Source: Micromonospora sp. FIMYZ51
GTDB lineage: Bacteria > Actinomycetota > Actinomycetes > Mycobacteriales > Micromonosporaceae
Reading direction: 5' to 3'
DNA: 64,000 nucleotides
Assembly (NCBI RefSeq): GCF_038246755.1
Contig: NZ_CP134706.1
Span: 1,426,001 to 1,490,000 of the forward strand
Below the pieces are notes generated by a model that saw only the letters and a list, made by a program, of their open reading frames with translations, was not told the DNA's origin and ran no database searches. Shown one piece after another: positions 29,902-38,842 of this stretch. Each line of letters starts with the position of its first letter. Position 1 is the stretch's first letter. The translations under genes were made by a program, and so were the position numbers.

Positions 29902-32429
29902 GCGACGCGCGGGGGACCGGGCCGGACCGGCTGGCGCTGCACCAGGGTTGGACGCTGCGAGCGGCACCCGGCCCGCAACTGCCAGCCGGCATCGACGGCC
30001 GGACAGTGCCGGCCACCGTGCCCGGCTGCGTGCACACCGACCTGCTCGCCGCCGGGCTGATTCCCGACCCGTACCTGGACGACAACGAGACCGCGCTGAG
30101 CTGGATCGGGCACACCGACTGGAGCTACGAAACCACCTTCGACCGGCCGACTGGCGACCACCACCGCCTCGACCTGGTCTGCGCCGGGCTGGACACGGTC
30201 GCCACGCTCAGCCTCAACGGCGTCGAGCTCGGCCGCACCGAGAACATGCACCGCGGCTACCGCTTCGACGTCGGGTCGCTGCTCCGCGCCGAGGACAACA
30301 CCCTCGCCGTACGCTTCGACTCCGCCTACCGGTACGCCGAGGCGCACCGCGACCGGCTCGGAGACCGGCCCAACGCCTACCCGGAGCCGTTCCAGTTCAT
30401 CCGCAAGATGGCCTGCAACTTCGGCTGGGACTGGGGTCCGACGGTGGTCACCGCGGGCATCTGGCAGGAGATCGGCCTGCACGGCTGGTCGACCGCCCGG
30501 CTGGCGCTGGTGCGCCCACTTGTCACCGTGGAGCGCGACACCGGCCGGGTGGAGCTGCACGTGGAGGTCGAACGCGCCACCGACGCGCCGCGCCCCGGGC
30601 CCGCCGAGCCGACCGCCGGCCACCCCGAAGCGGCCCACGCGACCGCCGACGTGCCGCTCACCGTGCAGGCCGAGGTGGCCGGGGTGACCGCCGAGGTCAC
30701 CATCGCGGCGGGGCAGCGGGCCGCCGTGCTTACCCTCACCGTCGCCGAACCCGAACTGTGGTGGCCGCACGGCCACGGCGCCCAGCATCGCTACCCGCTG
30801 GCGGTCACCCTGCACGGACCGGACGGCACCATCCTCGACGACTGGCACCGGCGGATCGGCTTCCGCGCGGTACGCCTGGACACCACCCCCGACGAGCACG
30901 GCGCACCGTTCACCCTGCACGTCAACGACGTGCCGATCTTCGTACGCGGGGTGAACTGGATCCCCGACGACGCCTTTCCCACCCGGGTCACCCGGGACCG
31001 TCTCGCCCACCGCTTCGACCAGGCCATCGGGGCCAACGTGAACCTGCTGCGGGTCTGGGGCGGGGGCCGGTACGAGTCGGAGGACTTCTACGACCTGGCC
31101 GACGAGCGCGGGCTGCTGGTGCAGCAGGACTTCCTGTTCGCCTGCGCGGCCTATCCGGAGGAGGAACCGTTCCACGCCGAGGTGGCCGCCGAGGCCACCG
31201 AGCAGGTGGTCCGCCTCGCGTCGCATCCCTCGCTGGTGCTCTGGACCGGCAACAACGAGAACATCTGGGGCTGGCACGACTGGGGCTGGCAGGACGCCCT
31301 CGCCGGGCGCAGCTGGGGGCGGGGCTACTACCTTGAGCTGCTGCCCCGGATCGTCGCCGACCTCGACCCGACCCGACCGTACTGGCCGGGCAGCCCCTGG
31401 TCGGGCAGCGAGGAGATCCACCCCAACGACCCGGCGTACGGCACCATGCACATCTGGGACGTGTGGAACTCCGACGACTACGTCAAGTACCGCGAATACC
31501 TGCCCCGCTTCGTCGCCGAGTTCGGCTACCAGGGCCCTCCCGCGTACGCGACGCTGCGCCGGGCGCTCTCCGACGAGCCCCTCGCCCCCGACTCGCCCGG
31601 CATGGCGCACCACCAGAAGGCCGCCGACGGTGACCTGAAGCTGCGCCGGGGGCTGGACGCGCACCTGCCGGCACCCCGCGACTTCGACGACTGGCACTGG
31701 CTCACCCAGCTCAACCAGGGGCGCGCCATCCAGCTCGGAGTGGAGCACTTCCGCTCTCACCGGGGCGTGTGCATGGGCACCATCGTCTGGCAGCTCAACG
31801 ACTGCTGGCCGGTCACCTCGTGGGCGGCGATCGACGGCGACGGCCGCCGCAAACCACTCTGGTACGCCCTGCGCCGCGCCTACGCCGACCGGCTGCTCAC
31901 CATCCAACCCCGCGACGGCGGACTGGCCCTGGTCGCGGTCAACGACAGCGGTCGACCGTGGCGGGCGTCGACCACCGTCGCCCGGCTCGCCCTGACCGGG
32001 GAACCGATGTCGAAGACCACAGTGGAACTGGACGTCCCCGGGTACGCGACGGCGACCGTGACGCTGCCGGCGGAGCTGACCCGGCCCGACGAGCCCCGGA
32101 AGGAGTTGCTGGTCGCCGACACCGGCGACCCGACCCAACGGGCACTCTGGTTCTTCGCCGAGGACCGCGACATCGACTACCCGTCGGCCGGGTACGACGC
32201 CACGGTCGAGTCGGTCGACGGCGGCCAACTGGTCCGCGTCACCGCCCGCACCATGCTGCGCGACGTGACCCTCTTCCCGGACCGCCTCGACCCGTCCGCC
32301 CAGGTCGACGACGCCCTGATAACCCTGCTCCCCGGCGAGTCGGCGACGTTCACGGTGCGGGCTGACGCGCCGCTCGACCCCGTCGCGCTCACCAGCCGCC
32401 CCACCCTCCGCTGCGTGAACGACCGGTAA
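29898..32429 (+). CDS. beta-mannosidase (GH2), cytoplasmic
   Basis: An 843-aa enzyme that removes mannose from the non-reducing ends of imported manno-oligosaccharides. Domains: jelly-roll sugar-binding domain (about 10-190, including FGWDWGP), Ig-like domain, and TIM barrel. The catalytic acid/base is Glu454 in TGNNENIWGW and the nucleophile is Glu541 in VAEFGYQG. No signal peptide is present, which fits uptake by the coupled ABC importer. The start is a TTG at 29898 overlapping the permease stop; no better in-frame start exists nearby. Its TAA stop lies at the first base of a dispersed AAGGAAGGGCCC repeat. Confidence 0.92.
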   Translation: MSDARGTGPDRLALHQGWTLRAAPGPQLPAGIDGRTVPATVPGCVHTDLLAAGLIPDPYLDDNETALSWIGHTDWSYETTFDRPTGDHHRLDLVCAGLDTVATLSLNGVELGRTENMHRGYRFDVGSLLRAEDNTLAVRFDSAYRYAEAHRDRLGDRPNAYPEPFQFIRKMACNFGWDWGPTVVTAGIWQEIGLHGWSTARLALVRPLVTVERDTGRVELHVEVERATDAPRPGPAEPTAGHPEAAHATADVPLTVQAEVAGVTAEVTIAAGQRAAVLTLTVAEPELWWPHGHGAQHRYPLAVTLHGPDGTILDDWHRRIGFRAVRLDTTPDEHGAPFTLHVNDVPIFVRGVNWIPDDAFPTRVTRDRLAHRFDQAIGANVNLLRVWGGGRYESEDFYDLADERGLLVQQDFLFACAAYPEEEPFHAEVAAEATEQVVRLASHPSLVLWTGNNENIWGWHDWGWQDALAGRSWGRGYYLELLPRIVADLDPTRPYWPGSPWSGSEEIHPNDPAYGTMHIWDVWNSDDYVKYREYLPRFVAEFGYQGPPAYATLRRALSDEPLAPDSPGMAHHQKAADGDLKLRRGLDAHLPAPRDFDDWHWLTQLNQGRAIQLGVEHFRSHRGVCMGTIVWQLNDCWPVTSWAAIDGDGRRKPLWYALRRAYADRLLTIQPRDGGLALVAVNDSGRPWRASTTVARLALTGEPMSKTTVELDVPGYATATVTLPAELTRPDEPRKELLVADTGDPTQRALWFFAEDRDIDYPSAGYDATVESVDGGQLVRVTARTMLRDVTLFPDRLDPSAQVDDALITLLPGESATFTVRADAPLDPVALTSRPTLRCVNDR

Positions 32430-32481
32430 GGAAGGGCCCCCTATTAACGCCTCGTGTAGAGGAAGGGCCCCTTCTTAACAA
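32426..32481 (+). repeat. AAGGAAGGGCCCC intergenic element (copy 2)
   Basis: Two half-units, GTAAGGAAGGGCCCCC and then TAGAGGAAGGGCCCCTT, ending in TTAAC. The element supplies the TAA stop of the beta-mannosidase gene and separates it from the mannanase gene. Confidence 0.85.
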
Positions 32482-32523
32482 CAAACAAGCCCCTGAAAAC
32501 ACCACCACCCGAAGGGGGATCCG

Positions 32524-34785
32524 ATGAGGAGAAGACTGGGCGGCGTACTGCTGGCCCTGGCCGGCCTGCTGGCGACGACGGCTGCCGGGCCGGCGGCGGC
32601 CGTACCCCCGACAGGCCCGCCCGCACCCCCGGCGGACGCGGCGGCCCACGCGGCACCTGGCCAAGCGAGGGCCCAGGCGGCAGCAGCCCACGCGACAGCA
32701 GGCCAGGCGGCAGCCCACGCGACAGCAGGCCAGGCGGCAGCCCACGCGACAGCAGGCCAGGCAGCAGCCCACGCGACAGCAGGCCAGGTGGCAGCCCACG
32801 CGACAGCAGGCCAGGCGACGGTAGGCCAAGCGGCGGCCCAGGCGGCACCTGGCCAAGTGGCGGCAGGCCAGGCGGCGGCAGGCCAGGTGGCGGGCGGCGG
32901 CCAGGGCTTCGTGGTACGCAAGGGCGACCGGTTGTACGCCGACGGCAAGCCGTTCCGGTTCGCCGGCACCAACAACTACTACCTGATGTACAAGTCCCGG
33001 GCGATGGTCGACGACGTGTTCGCCGACGCGCGGGCGGCCGGCTTCACCGTGCTGCGGCACTGGGGATTCCTCGACATCGGGACGCCCGACGGCACCGACT
33101 CGGTGCACGGGCCCGCCGACGGAGTGTGGTTCCAGCACTGGGACGGCGAGCGGCCCGTGATCAACGGCGGGCCCGACGGCCTGCAACGCCTCGACTACGT
33201 GCTTGCCGCCGCCCGCCGGGCCGGCATCCGCGTGATCATCCCGCTGACCAACAACTGGCGCGACTTCGGCGGCATCGACCAGTACGTCCGTTGGCGCGGC
33301 GCCGACCACCACGACGACTTCTACACCGACCCGGTGATCCGTGGCTGGTACCGGGACTGGGTGACGCATCTGCTCAACCGGGTCAACACGGTGACCGGGG
33401 TGGCGTACAAGGACGATCCCACAATCATGGCCTGGGAGTTGGCGAACGAGCCGCGCTGCAAGGGTTCCGGGGTCTATCCGCCGTCGCCGCAGTGCTCCAC
33501 CGACACGATCACCACCTGGGCCGACGAGATGAGCCGGCACATCAAGTCCGTCGACCGCCGGCACCTGGTCGGCGTCGGCGACGAGGGCTTCTTCTGTGAC
33601 GGTCCGGACGCCGGCCACTGGACGGTCAACTGCGGTGAGGGCGTGGACTCGATCGCGTTGAGCCGACTGCCCGCCGTCGACGTGCTCGGCTATCACCTGT
33701 ACCCGGACCACTGGGGCACCGACGCCGACTGGAGCGTGCGCTGGATCGAGCGGCACAACCGGGAGGCGAAGCGGATCGGCAAGCCGGCCCTGCTCGGCGA
33801 GTTCGGCTGGCACGACCGGGCCACCCGCAACCCGGTCTACCAGCGCTGGACCGACACCTTCAGCCGCACCGGCGGCACCGGCTTCCTGTACTGGATCCTC
33901 TCCGGCGTCTCCGACGACGGCACGCTCTATCCGGACTACGACGGCTACACCGTCTACTGCCCCAGCCCGGTCTGCACCACCCTGAGCAACGCGGGGGAGA
34001 GCATCCGCCGGGGTTTCCGGCCACGCCCGCCGGTCGCCGACCACGACACCGCGGTCACCGCGGCCGGCACGCCGGTCACCCTCACCCCGACGAGCAACGA
34101 CATCGCGTACGCGGCAACCGTGCGGCCGTCCACCATCGACCTCGATCCGACGGTACGCGGACAGCAGCGCGCGGTGTCCGTCACCGGCGGTCGGTTCGCG
34201 CTGGGCATCAACGGGTCGGTGGTGTTCACCCCGGCGGACGGGTTCCAGGGCCGGGTCGTCGCCGGGTACACCGTCGAAGACAACGCGGGCCGGCGGTCGA
34301 AGGTGGCCGAGTTGACCGTCACCGTCAAGCCGGCGCCCGGCGACCCGATCCGGCTCGCCTCCTGGGAGACCGGCCTGGAGGGCTGGGCGCCGGGTGACTG
34401 GCAGCCCGACGCGGGCACCCTGGACCGTACCGACGAATTCGCCACCGACGGCACGTACGGCCTGCGGGTCAGCGCGACCGGTGGCGGCTGGTTCGGGGTG
34501 GCCCTGCCCGAGCCGGTCGACCTGTCGACCAAGGCGGTGCTCCGCTACGACGTGCGCACCTCGGCCTCGGCGGGCACCTCCACCTCGATCGCCGTGCAGA
34601 CCGGTGCCGGTTGGGCCTGGTGCCAGTCGAGTTTCGGCTGGGTGAACCAGGGCTCCACCACCACGGTCGAGATCGACCTGCTCACCGAGATGTCCTGCGA
34701 CACCTCGGCCCTGGCGGACGTACGCGGGATCCTGATCTGGGTCAGCCCCGGCACCCACGACCTGGATCACCTCCGCGCCGAGTAG
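32524..34785 (+). CDS. secreted GH5 endo-beta-1,4-mannanase with Ig-like and carbohydrate-binding modules
   Basis: A 753-aa exported enzyme. The signal peptide ends at GPAAA. A repetitive Ala/His/Gly/Gln linker (residues about 40-125) precedes a GH5 TIM barrel (about 130-500) with catalytic acid/base Glu309 in LANEPRCKG and nucleophile Glu426 in LLGEFGW. An Ig/cadherin-like domain (about 505-605) follows, then a C-terminal jelly-roll domain (from SWETGLEGW) that looks like a carbohydrate-binding module of a family I cannot name. It cuts mannan outside the cell and feeds the ABC importer. A GAAGGGGG ribosome binding site supports ATG 32524. Mannan specificity rests on the barrel type and the neighbouring beta-mannosidase. 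Confidence 0.88.
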   Translation: MRRRLGGVLLALAGLLATTAAGPAAAVPPTGPPAPPADAAAHAAPGQARAQAAAAHATAGQAAAHATAGQAAAHATAGQAAAHATAGQVAAHATAGQATVGQAAAQAAPGQVAAGQAAAGQVAGGGQGFVVRKGDRLYADGKPFRFAGTNNYYLMYKSRAMVDDVFADARAAGFTVLRHWGFLDIGTPDGTDSVHGPADGVWFQHWDGERPVINGGPDGLQRLDYVLAAARRAGIRVIIPLTNNWRDFGGIDQYVRWRGADHHDDFYTDPVIRGWYRDWVTHLLNRVNTVTGVAYKDDPTIMAWELANEPRCKGSGVYPPSPQCSTDTITTWADEMSRHIKSVDRRHLVGVGDEGFFCDGPDAGHWTVNCGEGVDSIALSRLPAVDVLGYHLYPDHWGTDADWSVRWIERHNREAKRIGKPALLGEFGWHDRATRNPVYQRWTDTFSRTGGTGFLYWILSGVSDDGTLYPDYDGYTVYCPSPVCTTLSNAGESIRRGFRPRPPVADHDTAVTAAGTPVTLTPTSNDIAYAATVRPSTIDLDPTVRGQQRAVSVTGGRFALGINGSVVFTPADGFQGRVVAGYTVEDNAGRRSKVAELTVTVKPAPGDPIRLASWETGLEGWAPGDWQPDAGTLDRTDEFATDGTYGLRVSATGGGWFGVALPEPVDLSTKAVLRYDVRTSASAGTSTSIAVQTGAGWAWCQSSFGWVNQGSTTTVEIDLLTEMSCDTSALADVRGILIWVSPGTHDLDHLRAE
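32683..32817 (+). repeat. 27-bp minisatellite, five near-perfect units
   Basis: Units of 27 bp beginning GCAGCCCACGCGACAGCAGG encode AAHATAGQA/V in the linker of the mannanase. Degenerate relatives extend the array to about 32640-32900. Units differ by a base or two. Confidence 0.9.
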
Positions 34786-35015
34786 GCCACCCGGTCGTAC
34801 GGCCGCACCCGGGGCCTTCGCGCCGGGTGGGCGGTAGGGCCGCCCGGCCGCACCCACGGTGCGCCGGGGCGAGGGGCAGAGCAGCGGTGGGGTACCGGGC
34901 CGGCGCGCGGTCCCCACCGCTTGCGGCGTGTAGGCGAGTGCTCTCCGAATTGAAGAATTCTGCAAGTGATAAACTCTTCACCATGCCGTTCGTGGCGCCG
35001 GGAGGAGACTGAGCC
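34786..35015. other. gap between mannanase and arsR
   Basis: Holds a small hairpin, CACCCGG (34806-34812) with CCGGGTG (34823-34829), possibly a terminator, then an A+T-rich promoter/operator region around 34940-34980. It also holds a leaderless mini-ORF (MPFVAPGGD, 34983-35012) whose ATG lies 7 nt after TAAACT and which stops just before the arsR start. Confidence 0.4.
34950..34980 (+). promoter_or_regulatory. probable ArsR operator and promoter
   Basis: TGAAGA (34951-34956) and TCTTCA (34975-34980) form an inverted repeat around an A+T-rich core containing AGAATTCT and the -10-like TAAACT (34970-34975). This is a typical layout for an autoregulated ArsR promoter. Confidence 0.4.
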
Positions 35016-35354
35016 GTGTCCGTGCCGCTTTACCAGGCGAAGGCCGAGCTGTTCCGCACGCTCGGGCATCCGGTCCGCATCCGGGTGCTGGAGCTGCTCC
35101 AGGACGGCCCCAAGCCGGTACGTGACCTGCTCGCCGCCATCGAGGTGGAGGCGTCGAATCTCTCCCAACAGCTCGCCGTGCTGCGCCGGGCCGGCATGGT
35201 CACCTCGTACCGCGACGGCCCCCTGGTGATGTACGCGCTGAGCACGCCCGACGTCGCCGACCTGCTGGCCGCGGGCCGGCGGATCCTCGGCGCGGTGCTC
35301 ACCGACCGGGACGCCCTGCTGGACGAACTGCGCGCCGGCGGACCAGACCGGTGA
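35016..35354 (+). CDS. ArsR/SmtB-family winged-helix regulator
   Basis: A 112-aa DNA-binding protein with the ArsR core (ELFRTLGHPVRIRVLELLQ, then the recognition helix ASNLSQQLAVLRRAGMV and wing). It lacks the ELCVCDL-type cysteine metal site (PVRDLLAAIEVEAS instead), so it may sense something other than As, Cd or Zn. It is co-translated with a SulP transporter (GTGA overlap), a pairing that I recall as common in actinobacteria, so it probably controls that transporter. GGAGGAG lies 8 nt before GTG 35016. Confidence 0.88.
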   Translation: MSVPLYQAKAELFRTLGHPVRIRVLELLQDGPKPVRDLLAAIEVEASNLSQQLAVLRRAGMVTSYRDGPLVMYALSTPDVADLLAAGRRILGAVLTDRDALLDELRAGGPDR

Positions 35355-37051
35355 CGCCCACCGACACCAGGCCGGTCAACCCGGCCGGACCGACCCTGTC
35401 CGCCGCCTGGCACCGCGTCCGCGACCTGCTACCCGGCCGCGCCGACTGGCACTCGGTACGCCGCTCACCCCGGCGGGACCTCGTCGCAGGGCTCACCGTC
35501 GCCGTGGTCGCGCTCCCGCTGGCGCTCGCCTTCGGGGTCACCTCCGGGCTCGGCGCGGAGGCCGGTCTGATCACCGCCGTGGTCGCCGGTGCGGTGGCGG
35601 CCGTCTTCGGCGGCTCGAACCTCCAGGTCTCCGGCCCGACCGGCGCGATGACAGTGGTGCTGGTGCCGGTCGTGGCGCAGTTCGGGTCGACAGGCGTACT
35701 CATGGTCGGTGCGCTGGCCGGGCTGATCCTGATCGCCCTGGCCCTCGCCCGCCTCGGCCGTTACGTCCGTTACCTGCCGGTGCCGGTGATCGAGGGCTTC
35801 ACCGCCGGCATCGCCGTGGTCATCGCCCTGCAACAGGTACCGGCCGCGCTCGGCGTCACCGACGCACAGGGCGACCGGGTGTGGGCGGTGGCGGCCGACG
35901 CGGTCGCCCGTTTCGTCGTACACCCTCGGCCGGCCGCCGTCGCGGTGGCCCTCGGTGTCGCGGCGGTGATGCTGCTCGGTGCCCGGTGGCGTCCCGGGCT
36001 GCCCTTCTCCCTGCTCGCGGTGGCCGCCGCCACGCTGCTCGCCGAGTTCGCGCCGGTCGACCTGGTCCGGATCGGTGCGCTGCCGCAGGCGCTGCCCGCG
36101 CCGTCGCTGGACTTTCTCGACCTCGGGGCGGTGGGTGTGCTGCTGCCTGCCGCGTTCGCGGTGGCGGCGCTTGCCGCGCTGGAGAGTCTGCTCTCGGCCA
36201 CCGTCGCCGACGGGATGACCGTCGGCCAGCGGCACGACCCCGACCGGGAACTCTTCGGGCAGGGCCTGGCCAACCTGGCCTCCCCGCTGTTCGGCGGCAT
36301 CCCGGCCACTGCGGCCATCGCGCGTACCGCCGTAAACGTACGGGCCGGAGCGGTCTCGAAGCTGGCCGCGCTCACCCACGCGGTGGCGCTGGCCGGCATC
36401 GTGCTGGCTGCCGCCCCGCTGGTCGGCCGCATTCCGCTCGCCGCCCTGGCCGGAGTCCTGCTGGCCACCACGGTACGGATGGTCGAGGCGGCGTCGCTGT
36501 GGGCGCTCGCCCGCGCCACCCGGGGCGACGCGCTCGTGCTGGTGCTGACCTTCGCCGTCACCGTGATCTGGGACCTGGTCTCCGCCGTGGCCGTCGGCGT
36601 CGGCGTGGCCGTCGTGGTGGCGCTGCGCGCGATCGCCCGCAGCGTGAAACTCGAACAGGTGCCGCTCGACGCCAGCGAGCACACCGCCGAGGAGCAGGCC
36701 CTGCTCGCCGAGCACATCGTGGCCTACCGGCTGGACGGGCCGTTGTTCTTCGCCGCCGCGCACAACTTCCTGCTCCGGCTCTCCGACGTCGCCGACGTAC
36801 GGGTGGTCATCCTGCGGATGTCGCGGGTCTCCACCATCGACGCCACCGGTGCCCACGTTCTCGGCGACGCCATCCGCCGGCTCCAGGGACGCGGCATCAC
36901 CGTGCTGCTCTCCGGCGTCGTACCCGGCCACGACCAGGTGCTCGACGCCCTCGGCGTGGCCGACCAACTGCGCCGCGACGGACTGGTCTTCGCCGACACC
37001 CCGGCCGCCATCGCGTACGCCCGAGCCCTCGCCCTGGCCCCCACCGGGTGA
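35351..37051 (+). CDS. SulP-family anion transporter with STAS domain
   Basis: A 566-aa membrane transporter with 10 or more hydrophobic helices (about 40-430) and a C-terminal STAS domain (about 440-560, containing ILRMSRVSTIDATGAHVL). The family carries sulfate, bicarbonate or related anions; the SGPTGAMT segment is typical of the core. No carbonic anhydrase domain or gene is attached. The start GTG overlaps the arsR stop by 4 nt. The anion cannot be decided from sequence. Confidence 0.9.
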   Translation: MTPTDTRPVNPAGPTLSAAWHRVRDLLPGRADWHSVRRSPRRDLVAGLTVAVVALPLALAFGVTSGLGAEAGLITAVVAGAVAAVFGGSNLQVSGPTGAMTVVLVPVVAQFGSTGVLMVGALAGLILIALALARLGRYVRYLPVPVIEGFTAGIAVVIALQQVPAALGVTDAQGDRVWAVAADAVARFVVHPRPAAVAVALGVAAVMLLGARWRPGLPFSLLAVAAATLLAEFAPVDLVRIGALPQALPAPSLDFLDLGAVGVLLPAAFAVAALAALESLLSATVADGMTVGQRHDPDRELFGQGLANLASPLFGGIPATAAIARTAVNVRAGAVSKLAALTHAVALAGIVLAAAPLVGRIPLAALAGVLLATTVRMVEAASLWALARATRGDALVLVLTFAVTVIWDLVSAVAVGVGVAVVVALRAIARSVKLEQVPLDASEHTAEEQALLAEHIVAYRLDGPLFFAAAHNFLLRLSDVADVRVVILRMSRVSTIDATGAHVLGDAIRRLQGRGITVLLSGVVPGHDQVLDALGVADQLRRDGLVFADTPAAIAYARALALAPTG

Positions 37052-37154
37052 CCGGGGAGGCGACCCCGCTCATTGACTGGCGCCGTATCCGTAGGGACCG
37101 TGGGATCGTCGTGCGACGGGTAATTTGCAAACGGGCGAGGCGAGGAGAAGACAG

Positions 37155-38345
37155 GTGGCTGCTGGCGGCTTTTCGTCGAGACGGCTGGTTCGCGTGCGGC
37201 AGCTGCTTGAGCGGCACGTCGAGTCCGGCCTTGTTCCGGGCGCGGTGGCCGTCCTCGCCCGCAAGGGCGAGGTGCACGTGGTGGCGACGGGCAGGCTCGC
37301 GTTCGAGGGCGTCGGATCGAGCACGCCGATGGCGGGCGACACGATCTGTCGCCTGGGCTCGATGAGCAAGCCGATCGCCGCCGCGTGTGCGATGACGCTC
37401 GTCGAGGACGGCACCCTGCGGCTCGATGACCCGGTCGACGACCTGCTCCCCGAGCTGGCCAAAATGACCGTGCTCACCGATCCGCACGGGCCACTGGACG
37501 ACACCGTTGCGGCGCAGCGTTCGATCACGCTGCGGGATCTGCTGACCTACACCCTCGGCATCGGCATGGTCCCTGCCCAGCCGGGAACGGTTCCGATCGC
37601 CGATGCGCTGGACACCCTCGGCAGCCCGTCGCCGGACGAGTGGCTCGGCCGGCTCGGCCGGCTTCCACTCGTCCACCAGCCGGGCGAGCGCTGGATGTAC
37701 CACACCGCCGCCGACGTGACGGGTGTGCTCATCGCCCGGGCCACCGGCATGTCCTTCGAGGATGCCTTGCGCGAGCGGATCTGCGACCCGCTCGGGATGA
37801 AGGACACCGCGTTCAGCGTGGGCGGCGAGAGCATGGATCGGTTCGCCACGGCGTACGAACGGGACAGCGCCCCCAGCGGTGCGGCGATCGTCGAGGACAC
37901 CCCCGACGGGCGGTGGAGCCGGCCGCCGACATTCGAGTCAGGGGGCGGCGGGATGGTCTCGACCGCCGACGACTACCTCGCCTTCGCCTCGGCGTTGCTC
38001 GCGGGCGGCGCCCACTGCGGCGAGCGGGTGCTTTCGCGGCCGGCGGTGACCCTGATGACCACCGACCACCTGTCTGCCGAACAGAAGGCGATCTCCGGAT
38101 TCTGGCCGGGCTACTTCGACGCGATGGGCTGGGGTTTCGGAATGTCGGTCCGGACCCGTCGTACGCTGCTGGGCCCCTCGGTCGGCAGCTACGGATGGCC
38201 CGGCTTCTACGGCACCGCCTGGTACAACGATCCCGCCGAGGAGCTGACGACGATCCTCATGATGCAGCGGGCGCACTTCGGCGACCAGACGCTGCCCATC
38301 TGGCACGACTTCTGGAACGCCGTCTACCAGGCAATCGACGACTAA
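37155..38345 (+). CDS. beta-lactamase-related serine hydrolase (class C/EstB type)
   Basis: A 396-aa protein of the penicillin-binding-protein-like hydrolase fold. The nucleophile motif is SMSK in RLGSMSKPIAAA, followed by a Tyr motif in LLTYTLGIG and a late GWPGFYGT stretch in place of a KTG box. No signal peptide is seen, which favours a cytoplasmic esterase or amidase over a true antibiotic-hydrolysing beta-lactamase. GTG 37155 is preceded by GAGGAGAAG; the longer frame starting at TTG 37125 is less likely. It ends with a 4-nt overlap of the convergent RloB gene. Confidence 0.8.
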   Translation: MAAGGFSSRRLVRVRQLLERHVESGLVPGAVAVLARKGEVHVVATGRLAFEGVGSSTPMAGDTICRLGSMSKPIAAACAMTLVEDGTLRLDDPVDDLLPELAKMTVLTDPHGPLDDTVAAQRSITLRDLLTYTLGIGMVPAQPGTVPIADALDTLGSPSPDEWLGRLGRLPLVHQPGERWMYHTAADVTGVLIARATGMSFEDALRERICDPLGMKDTAFSVGGESMDRFATAYERDSAPSGAAIVEDTPDGRWSRPPTFESGGGGMVSTADDYLAFASALLAGGAHCGERVLSRPAVTLMTTDHLSAEQKAISGFWPGYFDAMGWGFGMSVRTRRTLLGPSVGSYGWPGFYGTAWYNDPAEELTTILMMQRAHFGDQTLPIWHDFWNAVYQAIDD

Positions 38346-38842
38346 CTCGACCGCTGTAGCGCGGTGACGAGATCACCTACCGAGGTCGAGGGGTTTCCTG
38401 CGGGCGGCGGATCGAGTCGTGCTGCTCGCTGGCATGCGGTCGCAACCCCATCCCGAAAGCTGTCGAAGTTCAGTGCCGTCTTGTCCCAGTCTGCCAAACG
38501 CACCCCTGACGCTCGGGCTGTCTCCGAAGCCTCTCCGGGCGAGTAATGGTCGACGTCACAGACGGCCCACGCCTCGTCGTAGTCGTTCTCCTGCTGCCGG
38601 CGGTACGTGCCACGTACCAGATCGACGGGTGAACCGCGCTCGACGGCGACCGCGACCCTGACACTGACCCAAGGTTCCCGTTTCAATGCTTCGAAGTAGG
38701 CGCGCTCGGTGGACTCGCCGTTCGTCGTGACCAGTACGGTCCGCCGCTGCTCCCGTGTTGCCGGCCCTCTGCGCAGGTCCGTCTCCCGGCCGCCCGCATG
38801 CACCATGCGACCCGTTTGGCGCTCACGACGTCGAGGCGTCAT
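38342..38842 (-). CDS. RloB-like protein lacking the central core segment
   Basis: A 166-aa product. The N-terminal part matches the RloB pattern: VLVTTNGESTERAYFEALKR, normally (C)EGEKTE-x2-YF, then AWAVCDVDHY for the D-x-D motif. The C-terminal part (WDKTALNFDSFRDGVATA and NPSTSVGDLV) also matches. The segment that normally links them, around SNPCFELWLLLH (about 35-40 residues), is absent: GVRLA runs straight into DWDK with no frameshift. RloB is the probable effector beside an AAA ATPase in AbiL-type phage defence. Start ATG 38842 has GGAGG and overlaps the ATPase gene by 20 nt. Possibly inactive. Confidence 0.7.
   Translation of the reverse strand: MTPRRRERQTGRMVHAGGRETDLRRGPATREQRRTVLVTTNGESTERAYFEALKREPWVSVRVAVAVERGSPVDLVRGTYRRQQENDYDEAWAVCDVDHYSPGEASETARASGVRLADWDKTALNFDSFRDGVATACQRAARLDPPPAGNPSTSVGDLVTALQRSS

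Noticed and set aside
32683..32817. Possible CRISPR array (regular 27-bp repeats)
   Set aside because: Units are directly adjacent with no spacers and are in frame within a coding region.
32389..34965. Minus-strand ORF of 858 codons with Cys-rich repeats opposite the mannanase gene
   Set aside because: It is a shadow of the GH5 gene; the Cys-rich repeats are the reverse reading of the 27-bp minisatellite, and the plus-strand product has catalytic motifs.
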